Origin: Stomorhina lunata | Taxonomy: Eukaryota > Arthropoda > Insecta > Diptera > Rhiniidae | Reading direction: 5' to 3' | DNA: 64,000 nucleotides | Assembly (NCBI GenBank): GCA_933228675.1 | Contig: OW121741.1 | Coordinates: 133,479,806 to 133,543,805 of the forward strand | Shown here: in pieces, positions 48,306-60,300 of the stretch | Layout: the number at the start of each line of letters is the position of its first letter | How positions within the stretch are numbered: the first letter of the stretch is position 1 | Position numbers and translations under genes: made by a program | Notes under the pieces: model-generated | Told to the model about the DNA's origin: nothing | Database searches by the model: none | What the model saw: the letters and a program-made list of their open reading frames with translations, nothing else

Positions 48306-50760
48306 AATCAATCACAGATTTTTGCCCAAAGATCTCCATATCCTGTAGTTTCCAAGAAAATCAAGGTTTTATGTTTTCATATAAAAATATATAAAATATT
48401 GAGCTTTAGTACGAATTTTCAAAATTTTTTTAGTGATCACAGATTATTGCCCAAATTTCTCTATCTCCTTTAGTTTTCAAGAAAATCAAATTTTTATATT
48501 TCCATATAAAAATTAAAAAAAAAAAAAATAATGGGCCAAATTACCGCATTCGATATCGATCGAAAACTCAGACTTTAAGCAAATATTGTGAAGCATTCTT
48601 TAGGGATGTTGAAAGTTACTTCGATGCAAAAAGTTTATTGAAACTTGGTATCCATTCTGATTCGTTTTTAAAAACATATAGTTCAATTAAAACTCTTTTA
48701 CTACTGTTTATCTTTTGGGAAATAACTTAAAAAAATATAGTAAGCTGTGCATCTTTAAAATAATTTGAATTATCCTTAAAGTATGCTATACAAATGTTTT
48801 GAAAATGTCTAAGATTTCGATCTATATCGAATGCCGTAATTTGACTCCAGATTTTGGTACGAACTTTGAAACTTTTTTAGTGATCACAGATTATTGCCCA
48901 AATTGCTCTATCTCTGCTAGTTTCCAAGAAAATTTAAGTTTTATATTTTCATATAAAAATTTTCAAAAAATCAGGTTTTGGTTTAAATTTTGAAAATTTT
49001 TTTTAGTGATCACAGATTATTGCCCAGATTGCTCTATCTCCTTTAGTTTCCAAGAAAAATGTAGTTTTATATTTTCATATAAAAATTTTCAAAAAATCAG
49101 GTTTAGGTTCGAATTTTGAAAATTTTTTTAATGATCACATATTATTGCCCAAATTGCTCTATCTCTGCTAGCTTCCGCGATAATTAAGGTTTTATATTTT
49201 CATATAAAAATTTTAAAAAAATTGAGTTTTAGTGTGAATTTTGAAATTTTTTTTAGTGATCACAGATTATTGCCCAAATTGCTCTATCTCTGCTAGTTTC
49301 CAAGATAATTAAGATTTTATATTTTCATATAAAAATTTTCAAAAAATTGAGTTTAATACAATTTTGAAATTTTTTTTAGTGATCACAGATTATTGCCCAA
49401 ATTGCTCTATCTCTGCTAGTTTCCAAGATAATTAAGGTTTTATATTTTCATATAAAAATTTTCAAAAAATTGAGTTTAATACGAATTTTGAAAATTTTTT
49501 TAGTGATCACAGATTATTGCCCAAATTGCTCTATCTCTGCTAGTTTCCAAGATAATTAAGATTTTATATTTTCATATAAAAATTTTCAAAAAATTGAGTT
49601 TAATACAATTTTGAAATTTTTTTAGTGATCACAGATTATTGCCCAAATTGCTCTATCTCTGCTAGTTTCCAAGATAATTAAGGTTTTATATTTTCATATA
49701 AAAATTTTCAAAAAATTGAGTTTAATACGAATTTTGAAAATTTTTTTAGTGATCACAGATTATTGCCCAAATTGCTCTATCTCTGCTAGTTTCCAAGATA
49801 ATTAAGGTTTTATATTTTCATACAAAAATTTAAAAAAAATTGAGTTTTAGTACGAATTTTTAAAAATTTTTTAGTGATCACAAATTATTCCCCAAATTGC
49901 TCTATCTCTGCTAATTTCCAAGATAATTAATGTTTTATATTTTCATACAAAAATTTTGAAAAAATTGAGTTTTAGTACGAATTTTGAAAAATTTTTTAGT
50001 GATCACAGATTATTGCCCAAATTGCTCTATCTCTGCTAGTTTCCAAGATAATTAAGGTTTTATATTTTCATATAAAAATTTTCAAAAAATTGAGTTTAAG
50101 TACGAATTTTTAAAATTTTTTTAGTGATCACAAATTATTCCCCAAATTGCTCTATCTCTGCTAGTTTCCAAGATAATTAAGTTTTTATATTTTCATACAA
50201 AAATTTAAAAAAAATGTTTAAATTTTTTTAGTTATCACAAATTATTCCCCAAATTGCTCTATCTCTGCTAATTTCCAAGATAATTAAGGTTTTATATTTC
50301 TATATAAAATTTTTCAAAAAATCAGGTTTTGGTTCGAATTTTGAACATTTTTTTAGTGATCACAGATTATTGCCCAAAATGCTGTATCTCCTTTAGGTTC
50401 CAAGAAAATTGAAGTTTTATATTTTCATATAAAAATTTTCAAAAAATCAGGTTTTAGTTCGAATTTTGAAAATTTTTTAGTGATCACAGATTATTGCCCA
50501 AATTGCTTTATTTCCTTTATTTTCCTAGAAAATTGAAGTTTTATATTTTTATATAAAAATTTTCAAAAAAATCAGGTTTTGGTACGAATTTTGAAATTTT
50601 TTTTAGTGATCACAAATTATTGCCCAAATTTTCTCCTTTAGTTTCCAAGAAAATTGAAGTTTTATATTTTCATATACAAATTTTCAAAAAATTGAGTTTT
50701 AGTACGAATTTTGAATTTTTTTAGTGATCACAGATTTTTGCCCAAATGGGGCAAAAGAGA
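48306..50760 (+). repeat. ~122-126-bp satellite, main array (~17 units)
   Basis: Units start GTGATCACAGATTATTGCCC, continue through TCTATCTCTGCTAGTTTCC and TTCATATAAAAATTTTC, and end TAGTACGAATTTTGAAA. The centre (about 49250-49750) is homogenised as dimers: TTTAATACAATTTTG and TTTAATACGAATTTTG units alternate, a 245-bp higher-order repeat. The left end is broken by a MITE-like insertion. Confidence 0.93.
48533..48846. mobile_element. ~314-bp MITE-like element inside the satellite
   Basis: Inverted ends of about 37 bp: CAAATTACCGCATTCGATAT on the left and, reverse-complemented, CAAATTACGGCATTCGATAT on the right, with similarity continuing through GATCGAAA. The interior is unique AT-rich sequence without an open frame of note. 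Exact boundaries and target duplication are uncertain because the flanks are satellite. Confidence 0.78.
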
Positions 50761-51482
50761 TGATAATTTTCTTTATACAGAAAAAATATTCTTCAAAAAT
50801 ACTCGTTTTGATTAAAAATTTAAAACTAAAAAAGAGTTTTTATTTCAAGTACTTCTCCATGTGTGTGTGTCTATATGAATGTATTTTTTTGGTCACATGT
50901 GTTGCAAATAACTAACTCACACCTCCTCCCACAGAGACTCCCTTCCAACTGTAATAGGAGTATGTAAGAATTAAGTACTAGAGAGTATATTTTGCCTGCC
51001 AAGAGCAGCAGAAGTCATTTACTAACGCTATCAAATCCAGTTGTTTCTTTAGTTGTATTTGTTTATTTTTTGTGATTGTACTCGTATCTGTAGCAGTAGT
51101 TGTTGTTTTTGTTTTTTGAAGTGAAACTGCTGCTTTTTAATACGTGTTTACGTTTAAAACAAGCTAAAGCCGCATTTCAAAAAATATTAAAAAGAAACGT
51201 TTGTTTTTTTTTCGGTATAAAAAAAAGCAAAATCAACTACCAAAATCTACTCCTAAAAGGGTTCTTTTAAACTTTTTTTCTTCGTGTTGCTTGTGTCGTC
51301 CTTTTACATGTCCTTTCGATTTGTATAATGTTGTTAGTGTGTAAGTGTTTTTGTTGGTAACCCTGTCAATATCACAAAACATTTAAGGCGCACACACATT
51401 TACGAAGACATTTGTCAAACACACTCATGTTTTCTATAGGTATACTAAGGCGGTCCTCAGTTTAACATTTTTACCCTAATGG
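50761..51482. other. Unique spacer
   Basis: Mixed-composition DNA with T runs. No gene recognised. Confidence 0.45.
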
Positions 51483-51652
51483 CTCTAAGACATAGACTGA
51501 GACATAGACTAAGACATAGACTAAGACATAGACTAAGACATAGACTAAGACATAGACTAAGACATAGACTAAGACATAGACTAAGACATAGACTAAGACA
51601 TAGACTAAGACATAGACTAAGACATAGACATAGACTAAGACATAGACATAAA
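51483..51652 (-). repeat. 12-bp minisatellite, short - orientation copy
   Basis: About 14 units of GACTAAGACATA, with one or two half-unit deletions (AGACATAGACATAGAC) at the right end. Confidence 0.95.
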
Positions 51653-53590
51653 AATTGACATTTACATATTAGTTAAATGTCTTGCCCTTTTATTCTGAAG
51701 AAAAACAAAAATCCCGTGATAAATATTCCAAAAACAAGAACCCCCCTAATGTATATGCTGTAACTTGAATTGTAGTAAATATCTTTCAGATTTGTAACGT
51801 TTGGTAGAAGCGAACGTATGAATGAAATGTTTGGGCTAGAAGGAGCTGCCTTTTCTGTACGCACTTTGATGTTTTATTTTTTCAAGTAGTAAAACTTTTG
51901 CACTTTTATATGTATGAATGTCTACATATGTGTGCGTGTGTGTATATGTTTCATTTTCGTAAAAGTTATGTAAAAGTATTTGTTTTACTTTTTTCCAATT
52001 TTTCTTTTTTTGTTCTTCTGTTTTTGAAAAAGCGTGCGTGAAGATGTAAAATTGAATTGCAAATGTGTCGAAAATTAAACTTTTTTATTGTGAGCCCTTG
52101 CCGAATATAGAGAGGGAGTGAGTGAATGTGTGAGTGTTACCAGAAAAAAAGAGTTGGTTGGATGGATAACAGGCAGCCGAGTAGGCGGGCATATGGCAGT
52201 TGACATTTGTGCGATAATGTGGCAAATGTGAATCCATTTTGAAGTCATATATTACGAGTGTCTCCTAAAAAAAACACGCACAGAAAAAAAAATAATAAAA
52301 TCAAATAAAACAAAAAATAAAAAAAGGAAATCCTTAAGCGTTTAGCAAACAAAGAGCAAATGCTTTAAGTGCTCAATTGTAATGCAAAGAGGAAAAATAA
52401 TGAAAATAATAATAAATATTTAAATTGAAGACCATAGAAACAATTTCTGTATTTTTTTTTGTTTTTTTTTTTGAAGTAATGTAAAAGTTAATTGAAACAT
52501 GTGTATGAATGAATTTTTAAAGAAAAGTTAACTTTTGAACTTTAGATTCAATGATTTTATAATCATAATCAATTTTTCGTAATTCTTTGTCGAGAGCCAA
52601 TATTGAAAACCGACTATGAACTTTATATAAAATTTTTATTAGAGTCATAAACTGTTAAATATTCAAAATATTGGAATAGAACTCAATATTTCTTCTACAA
52701 TGTATTTAAACTAAAAATTTCTAAAATAAATTATTGCTCTGTGATTTTTGTTTTCAAATCTGTTTCTCAAAGTAATTTTGAAAAAAGTTGGTTCATAGAC
52801 GGTATTGAATATAGGCTCCTGTTGTATGAAAAAAATATTTTTTTATATTGTGATTTGTATAACTCTAAATTCTTGTTTTGGCTCGTCTTAAGGACAATTT
52901 TAAGGAGTCATGAGGTATGTATGTGAAAGCTTCGATAAGAAAAACTGCCAAGTCTACTAATATAAAATGTTTGTAAGAAAAACTGCTAAATCTAGTATTT
53001 TTGTTTTGTGACATAAAATATTGAAATTTGCGGTCTATCTAAAATTTTAAGACAAATATTTTTGCTGGAAGATTTTAACTATTTTTCGCTTTTGAAAAAT
53101 CTAATGATGCAGTTCTATGGAGAAGAGTCTAGGTATTAAGGATCAATAATTGTTTTCAAGAAAAAGTTTTATTATGTGTTGTAAAAAAAACATAATGATG
53201 AAATTTTTTATCAAACTCAGTAGATCATGCATCGAGTAAAGTTTCACAGCTTAAATCTTGATTTCATTTTCATAAAGACACAGAACCTTGACTTTAGTCT
53301 GCAGAAGAAAATAACTTTATCTCGTATGTAGTTTTGGAAATATCAGAAAATTTAAAAAGCTCTATAAAATTTAGTGTTTTCGTTTTTCTTTGGACAAAAA
53401 CTAAGTTAGCTTGGTATTACTCGGTGCTCCCGCCATAACCATGTGAAAGATAAAAGTCTTTTCTTTAGATTGAGCGAAAAAAATTTACCGAAATTTACCG
53501 ATCGTAGAACAAAGTTCAAAATTTTCTGTAAAAAGTCAAGTATATTGTTACGCATAATTTACGCAAAAAGTGTTGCAGTCGTTTAGGCGT
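51653..53590. other. Unique AT-rich region
   Basis: Two kilobases without a recognised gene. A diverged duplication with AAGAAAAACTGC(C/T)AA lies at about 52937-52990. Confidence 0.4.
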
Positions 53591-53599
53591 AACTTTTTA

Positions 53600-54070
53600 A
53601 TCAAATTGAATTTAAGTTTAAGTCCCGTAGGAGAAGACAGATTTCAACCAAAATTAATAGAGTTCTTTAGTGGGTCAACCGATAGATGTGTGCAGAATTT
53701 TATCAAATTCTCTTAAGAATTGCGACTTATATTGAGAAGAAAAATAAGAGAAAAAGGGGTCCAAAGCAGGTACCCCAAGGAGTGGACGGATTTTAACCAA
53801 AATTGGTTGAACTCTTTGTTGGATAAACAAAAAGACTTGTGACAAAATTTTTAAAATCATGTTGAGAATTCCGGCTTATACCTTGAAAACAATAATAAAT
53901 GAAAATTGGGGGTTCACGGCAGGTACCTCGAGAAGTCGACTGATTTCAAACAAAATAACTAGACTTCTTTTTATTTGGAATTGCGACTTGTACATTGAGA
54001 AAAAAATAGGTGAAAAAATGGTAGCCCAAGGCATGAGTCGACAGAATTTGAAAATTTTTAAATTTTTCTA
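53600..54070 (+). repeat. Three diverged ~145-bp units, DINE-like relic
   Basis: Units share (A/G)GA(C/T)(G/T)GATTT, CAACCAAAATT, GAATTGCGACTT and GGCAGGTACC(C/T)C. The parts 'GAATTGCGAC' and the 'GGTACC' segment also appear in the 38.9-42.3 kb elements, so this is probably an eroded internal repeat of that family. Confidence 0.55.
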
Positions 54071-54439
54071 ATCTATATAAAACTGAAAAAGTACGCAAAA
54101 TTTCATCGTTGTACCACTGTGTGACGTGCTAGAGATTTCAAATATTCCATTGTAAAAATTTTTAGCAATATTTTAGATTAATTTGCAGAAAAACATTAAA
54201 CTAAGCATGAAAGAAGCTCAATCATTTCCTTCCTGTCGATGTATGATGTGGTCAAGATTTCCATAATTCTTTGTCTGAGGGAGTCTGATTACCAGTTATC
54301 AAAAGCTTTTGATTGAAAAATGTTATTATTTTGGCAAAAAGTTGCTTTATTGGTTAAGAGATTTTTGTGAGAAATAAATTCTTTGACTAAAAATCGATTT
54401 TTTACGAAAATTGTATTTTAATCGAAATTGTTGTATACC
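54071..54439. other. Unique spacer
   Basis: No feature recognised. Confidence 0.4.
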
Positions 54440-55232
54440 ATCAAATTGACTTTGTAAACAAGTCAGCTGTTTAAGATGACTCAGCAATTTTAGGATGACG
54501 CAGCAAGTATAGAATAGTTTTGGGATGACTTTATAAACAAATCAGCTGTTTAAGATATCTCAGCAATTTTAGGATGACTCATCAAGTATAGGATGCATCA
54601 ACAGTTTTGGGATGACTCTGCAGATTTAAGACGAGTAAGCAGCAAATTAGGTCAACTGTTTAGGATGACTCAGCAATTTTAGGATGACTCAGCAAGTATA
54701 AGATGTATCAATAGCTTTGGGATGACTCAGCAGATTTAGGATCAGTAAGCAGCTTCAGGATTTATCAGCAGTTTTAGGATATCTTAGCAGATTTAGGATG
54801 TGTTAGCAGTTTAAGAACATATCAACTGCTTTAGGATGACTCAGAAGTTAAGGGATGACTTAGAAGTTTTAGCAGGACTCAGTAATTTTGAGATGACTCA
54901 GCAGTTTTAGACTGACTCTCTGAGTTTTATTGTGATTCAGCTGTTTTATGATCAGTCGGCAGTTCAAGATGACTCAAAAGTTTAAGGATAAGTCAGAAGT
55001 TTTAGGGTAATTCAGAAGTCTTAGAAAAATCCAGAAGCTTTAGCATATGGCAGTAGATTAGTTTAAAGATGACTCTGCAGTTTAAGTTTTATTATGACTC
55101 AGCTGTTTTAGGATGACTCAGCAGTTTAGGGATGACTCAGAAACTTATGGATGACTCAGCAGTATTGAAATAAGTCAGCTGTTTTAGGATAGCTCAAAAG
55201 TTTTTTGGATGACTCCGATGTTAAAAATAGAT
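54440..55232 (+). repeat. ~20-bp degenerate tandem repeat carrying TGACTCAGCA
   Basis: Units read approximately GGATGACTCAGCAGTTTTA with substitutions. The exact decamer TGACTCAGCA occurs at 54477, 54666, 54685, 54723, 54894, 55114 and 55152, with many one-base variants. This decamer matches the CNC/Maf and AP-1 class of bZIP sites, but no binding is shown. Confidence 0.85.
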
Positions 55233-56460
55233 TTTCGCCTTTACACTTTTTCATATTTTTTTTTCAAGATTATTGATTCCCATTAAAATCTTGTTTCCAT
55301 GATTATTGGTTCAAAAGATATATATTGGTTAAAAAGTACCAAAATTTTACCCTTCCGTATCGTTTATTTGTTTCATTTACAAAAAAGTACTAAAACATAT
55401 CTCCTTATTTTCGTATCCAATTCAAGGCGAATTTTGATTCCATCGTTTTTTAGTTTCGGTGATTGTTCGGCAGTTAAGGGGTTAATCAAACTGTTAAATA
55501 TTCATTGCATCATTGTCCTTGCTGATCTTAATGCAATTTCATTTCAATTCCAAAAGATTTGTAAGGGTTAAAAAAGTACCAAAAATATATTTCCTCTTTT
55601 TTATACCTTATTTGTTTCATTAAAAAAAAGTACTAAGCACATATCTTCTTATTTTTATAGTCAAACAAAACCCAGTTTTGTTTCTATTGATTTCAGTTTC
55701 GGTGATATATCGTTATTAGTTTTACCTAATTCTTCGTTCAGGGTATAACTAAACCGCCAAATTTTCAAAAATATGAGTCCTTTTTCTTGCTGCAATGCAA
55801 TTCCAATTCCAAAAAATATCAAAAGGTCAAAAAAGTACCAACAATCTCTTGCTCTTAAATTTTATTTATAGCTTTATTGGTTCAATAGATACATGAAGAT
55901 TTGAAATAACGAAAATAAAATTCATTTTTTTCAAGTTGTTACCTTTTTTATCCCTTCAATCGAAAAGGTACCAAAGAAGTATTTGATATTAATTTCATGT
56001 TTATCGATTGTGGAATAAATGTTCAATGGCTTTAAAGATACATTTAGGTTAATGTAAAGTACCAAAAATTTAACCTTTTAGCTCTTGTTTGTTCCATTTT
56101 CGAAAAAGTACTAAAAAAAGTACTAAAAAAAGAGTACTAAAAAAAGAGTACATTCGTTGCTTATACAAACCTTATTTTGTTTCTATCCTTTTGACTTTCG
56201 AAGATATAACGTTAGTAATTTTTCCCCTTTATCAATTGTGGAATAAATTTTCATTGGTTTTTAAGACAAATTTAGGTTAATGAAAAGTACCACGATGTAC
56301 TCTTTTACCCTTTGTTCGTTCCATTTTATAAAAAGAACTAAAAAGAGAGTACTTGTGTCCTCTTATTTTCGTCACTAATACAAACCTTGTTTTGTTTCTA
56401 TCCTTTTGACTTTCGGAGATATAGCGTTACTAATTTTTTCCCTTTTCTCCCTTTTAACAG
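55233..56460 (+). repeat. ~240-bp degenerate tandem repeat, five to six units
   Basis: AAAAGTACCAAAA marks units at about 55338, 55572, 55826, 56047 and 56282. Each is followed by TTTGTTCCATTT, AAAAAGTACTAAAA, 'CTTATTTTCGT', CAAACCTTGTTTTGTTTCTA and CGGAGATATAGCGTTA-like segments. The last two units are the most alike. No protein-coding character. Confidence 0.75.
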
Positions 56461-57377
56461 TTACAGTTTTACTGAAGTTTCATGTATACAAATAGAACTC
56501 TTAAAAAACATATATTAAAGTCTTAGCTATTTCTTCTTTTATTAAAAGTCATACAATTTAAAAGTATCATAAATAAAATATTTTAATTAACTTAAGTTAT
56601 AAGAAATTTAAGCACTTGGGGCGAAATTTGCAGCAAAGAACAATAACTCAAAAATTTTAACCATTTTAACAATAAATTCTAGTTTGTTTTTTCAGTGGTA
56701 AAGAATAGTACCTAATAAATCTGGTTCACTTTTTCTTTACCAGTTCCTAGTCCCAGAACATCATCAATTTAATGAACAAAATGTTAAACTGTGAGGATCG
56801 CTTTCAAAATTTTCAACTGCTAAAACAGTTTTCTATACTGTGTGTATCAAACATACATACATTCAAAGTATAAGTTTGTAAATTTATCTTGTATGTATTG
56901 TAAATTGTATGAATGTAAATTTATTTTAATTAAGTTAAGACTCGCTTGTTGCAAGTTGGATAAAGTGTTGATGTAGGCCAAGGGCAATAAAGTTGTTACT
57001 TAAACTAGATAATTAACAAAACTTGTAGTCAGTGTTGCCAGTTTAAACAAAAAGTAGACTTTTTATTATAAAGAGTAGTTAAAGATAATAACTCAAAAGG
57101 ATTTAACATTCTAAAAATAATAACTAAAAAATCTCTAATTGGCATCACTTGCCTAAAGCTTTAACTGTATTGTAAAGGATTACGACATAACGGAACTTAT
57201 ATAATACTCATACAAAAAGCAAGTAAACGAGTATAGAAAGTTTGCTTGTGTTTTGTGTCCGCTGTGAATGATCGAAAACAAAAGCACTTTTAAATGATTT
57301 GCCATAATTGTTTGTCGAACATCCTTTGAGTACGAGTATGAATGCCATACAAACTTATCATACAACACACAAACATA
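56461..57377. other. Unique AT-rich spacer
   Basis: No gene recognised. It ends in the TA preceding an inverted-repeat element. Confidence 0.45.
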
Positions 57378-58211
57378 CCCAGTAAGAACAGTGTCAAACG
57401 TTTGAAATATGATGACTTTTACATTTGATATCAAACGTTTTTTTCAAACTTTTTTCAAACCTGAAAAGATGTTGGAGATTCACATTAATTTTCAAATGAG
57501 GGTTCATTTGAGAATAAACGTTTGAAAAATGATAGTTTCTCAAATTGAGAATGAAGGTTATTCTCAAATCATTATCAAACCCTAAGATGATTTGAGAATA
57601 ATTTGAAAAATGGTGTTATATAAATTTGATATCAAACCTTATTTCAAACTTTTTTCAAACATTAAAAAAAATAATTTATGTTAAAATAAATTAATGTTTA
57701 AAATATTTTAATGGAATGGCATTGCATTTCAAAGAAATTCGTTATTTCTTTCGGATTTTTTAAAATTGATCCATATTTGACCATAAAACCTTGTTAAAAA
57801 AATGTCAAGATTAAAAATGTAATTATATTCATATGCATAAGTAAATTTTCTTTGTTTCTTAAAATTTTTTTACCTAACAATAAAAAAAATATATTTTAAG
57901 CAAAACAATTCAAATATGATGCACCGTTTTCAAAAACAAAATAAACAAACTCAAAAAGATCAAAAATACAACGCCATTTTATTTATGTTCCACATGTAGA
58001 TGATATCCACATTTGAAAACCCTTTGAGAATGAGGTTTAATAATGATTTGAGAATAAAGGCATTTCTCAATTTGAGAATAAAGTTCCCTTTTTGTTGAGA
58101 ACGCTATTATTCTTAAATCAGTATCAAATCAGTATCAAACGTTTGACCTTTGAAAAAAGATTTATTTTCAAATTATCCTCAATTTGAGAATAAACCTTTT
58201 TTCTTACTGGG
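57378..58211. mobile_element. 834-bp non-autonomous element with CCCAGTAAGAA ends
   Basis: The ends CCCAGTAAGAA and TTCTTACTGGG are exact inverted copies, flanked by TA on each side. Both subterminal regions are packed with TCAAACGTTTGA-type palindromes and TTTGAGAATAA motifs in both directions, around an AT-rich centre. There is no transposase frame. TA flanks suggest a Tc1/mariner-like or related mobiliser, which is an inference. Confidence 0.72.
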
Positions 58212-58740
58212 TACATATAAACTTACCTACACACATACACATTTGAAAGTATGAAAGTAGTTGGCGACACATTGTTCAACGTGGTCGTTTGATTCTCGTC
58301 GCTTAAAATGCGCTTATATATAAAAATACGATTTATTCTCAGGGAAATGAAAAACAGTCACGTTTACAAAGTAAAATAAAATAAAAACTAACATTAAAAA
58401 ATATCTGAAAAAATTGTGAATGGAAAAAAACCGTTTGTAAAAAATATAAAATACAAATATAAGAGTAAAAAAGTAAAATAAATAATGGAAGCTGAAACAA
58501 AAAAAGGTAGAAATGAAATAATATTATAAAATGAAATAAAATATAAAAAAAGGGACAAAAAGGATTACGAGTGTCAAAGGATTTACATTAAAATTCGTAT
58601 GTCGCGATTCATGTGCTGTTACGACGACGATGCTGATGGCAAAACACAGGGTATAGTTGACATTGTGGCAAATGAGCGATTGAATACATTCAAAGAGCCA
58701 GAGGTGGAAATATCATATTCTGTATCAAATTTTCGAAATT
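58212..58740. other. Unique spacer
   Basis: AT-rich with one less AT-rich stretch at 58590-58700. No supported gene. Confidence 0.4.
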
Positions 58741-60300
58741 CTCCCATAGAAAAACTTTGCATCAACAAAAAAATTTAATTTAAAAAATCGTGTTTCTAAC
58801 AAAATTTCTATAATGATTTTTGTTAAAACGTTTTTTTTTTATACAAGGATTTTTGTAAAAAAATTTTTCCACACAAAAATTTTTTCTATAGAAAAAATTA
58901 AGTATTGATATATTTTCTGTAGAAACATTTTCGTACAGAAATATTTTTCTATACATAAATTTTCATATAAATTTTCTAAAGAAAAATTTGCGTATCAAAA
59001 TTTTTTCTATGGAAAAATTTTCATATAAAAATTTTTTCTTAAGAAAAATTTTCGTATAAAATTTTTTTTAGAGAAAAACTTCGTATAAAAATCTTTTATA
59101 TAGAAAAATTTTAGTATAAAACTTTTTTCTATAGAAAAATTTTCGCAAACAATTTTTTTCTATAGAAACACTTTCGTATACAATTTTTTCTATAGAAAAG
59201 TCGTATAAAAATTTTTTCTATGGAAAAATTTTCATATAAAAATTTTTTCTATGGAAAAATTTTCATATAAAAATTTTTTCTATAAAAAATTTTCGCATAT
59301 AAATTTTTTCTTTAAAAAAATTTTCATATAAAAATTAATTCTGTAAAAAAATTTTTTCTATAGAAAACCTTTTGTATAAAATCTTTTCCTAAAGAATAAT
59401 GTTTTTTCAATAGAAAAATTTTCGTAATTTGTTTTTTTATAGAACACTTTTCTTACAAAATTTTTTTCCACAGAAAAATTTTAGTATCAAAATGTTTTCT
59501 ATAGAAAAATTTTCGTATAAAACTTGTTTCTATAAAAAAATTTTAGTATAAAAAATTTTTCGTATAAAAATTTTTTTCATAGAAAAATTTTTTAAAAAAA
59601 TTTTTCTATAGAAAAATTTTCATATATTTTCTATAGAAAAATTTTCATATAAAAAATTTTTCTATAGAAAAATTTTCATATAAAAAATTTTTCTATAGAA
59701 AAATTTTCATATAAAAAATTTTTCTATAGAAAAATTTTCATATAAAAAATTTTTCTATAGAAAAATTTTCATATAAAAAATTTTTCTATAGAAAAATTTT
59801 CATATAGAAAATTTTTCTATTAAAAAATTTTCATATAAAAAATTTTTCTATAGAAAAATTTTCATATAAAAAATTTTTCTATAGAAAAATTTTCATATAA
59901 AAAATTTTTCTATAGAAAAATTTTCATATAAAAAATGTTTCTATAGAAAAATTTTCATATAAAAAAATGTTCTATAGAAAAATTTTCATATAAAAAATTT
60001 TTCTATAGAAAAAATTTTGTATAAAAAATTTTTCTATAGAAAAAATTTTGTATAAAAAATTTTTTTCTATAGACAAATTTTCGTATAAAAATTTTTTCTA
60101 TGGACAAATTTTCGTATACGATTTTTTTCTATAGAAAACTTTTCTATATAAAACTCTTCCTATCTTCCACTTTTCGTTATAAAACTTTTTCTGTATAGGA
60201 AAACTTTTCATACCTTCAAGTTTTTTATAGAAGACTTTTTCTAGCGTATAGTTTTTAATAGAAGACTCTTTCTTTTCCATTTTTCTGTTCATGGGAAATA
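58741..60300 (+). repeat. 31-bp tandem array (CTATAG / CATATAAAA units)
   Basis: The homogeneous core (about 59620-60000) repeats ATTTTTCTATAGAAAAAT plus TTTCATATAAAAA with a 31-base period. The CTATAG-centred perfect palindrome is 24 bp here, the longest of the CTATAG families. Both edges are diverged, and the right edge decays after about 60130. Confidence 0.93.

Noticed and set aside
58485..58520. Possible first coding exon (ATG at 58485 followed by AAAAAAGGTAG)
   Set aside because: Only a dozen codons, a weak donor and no downstream exon could be paired with it.
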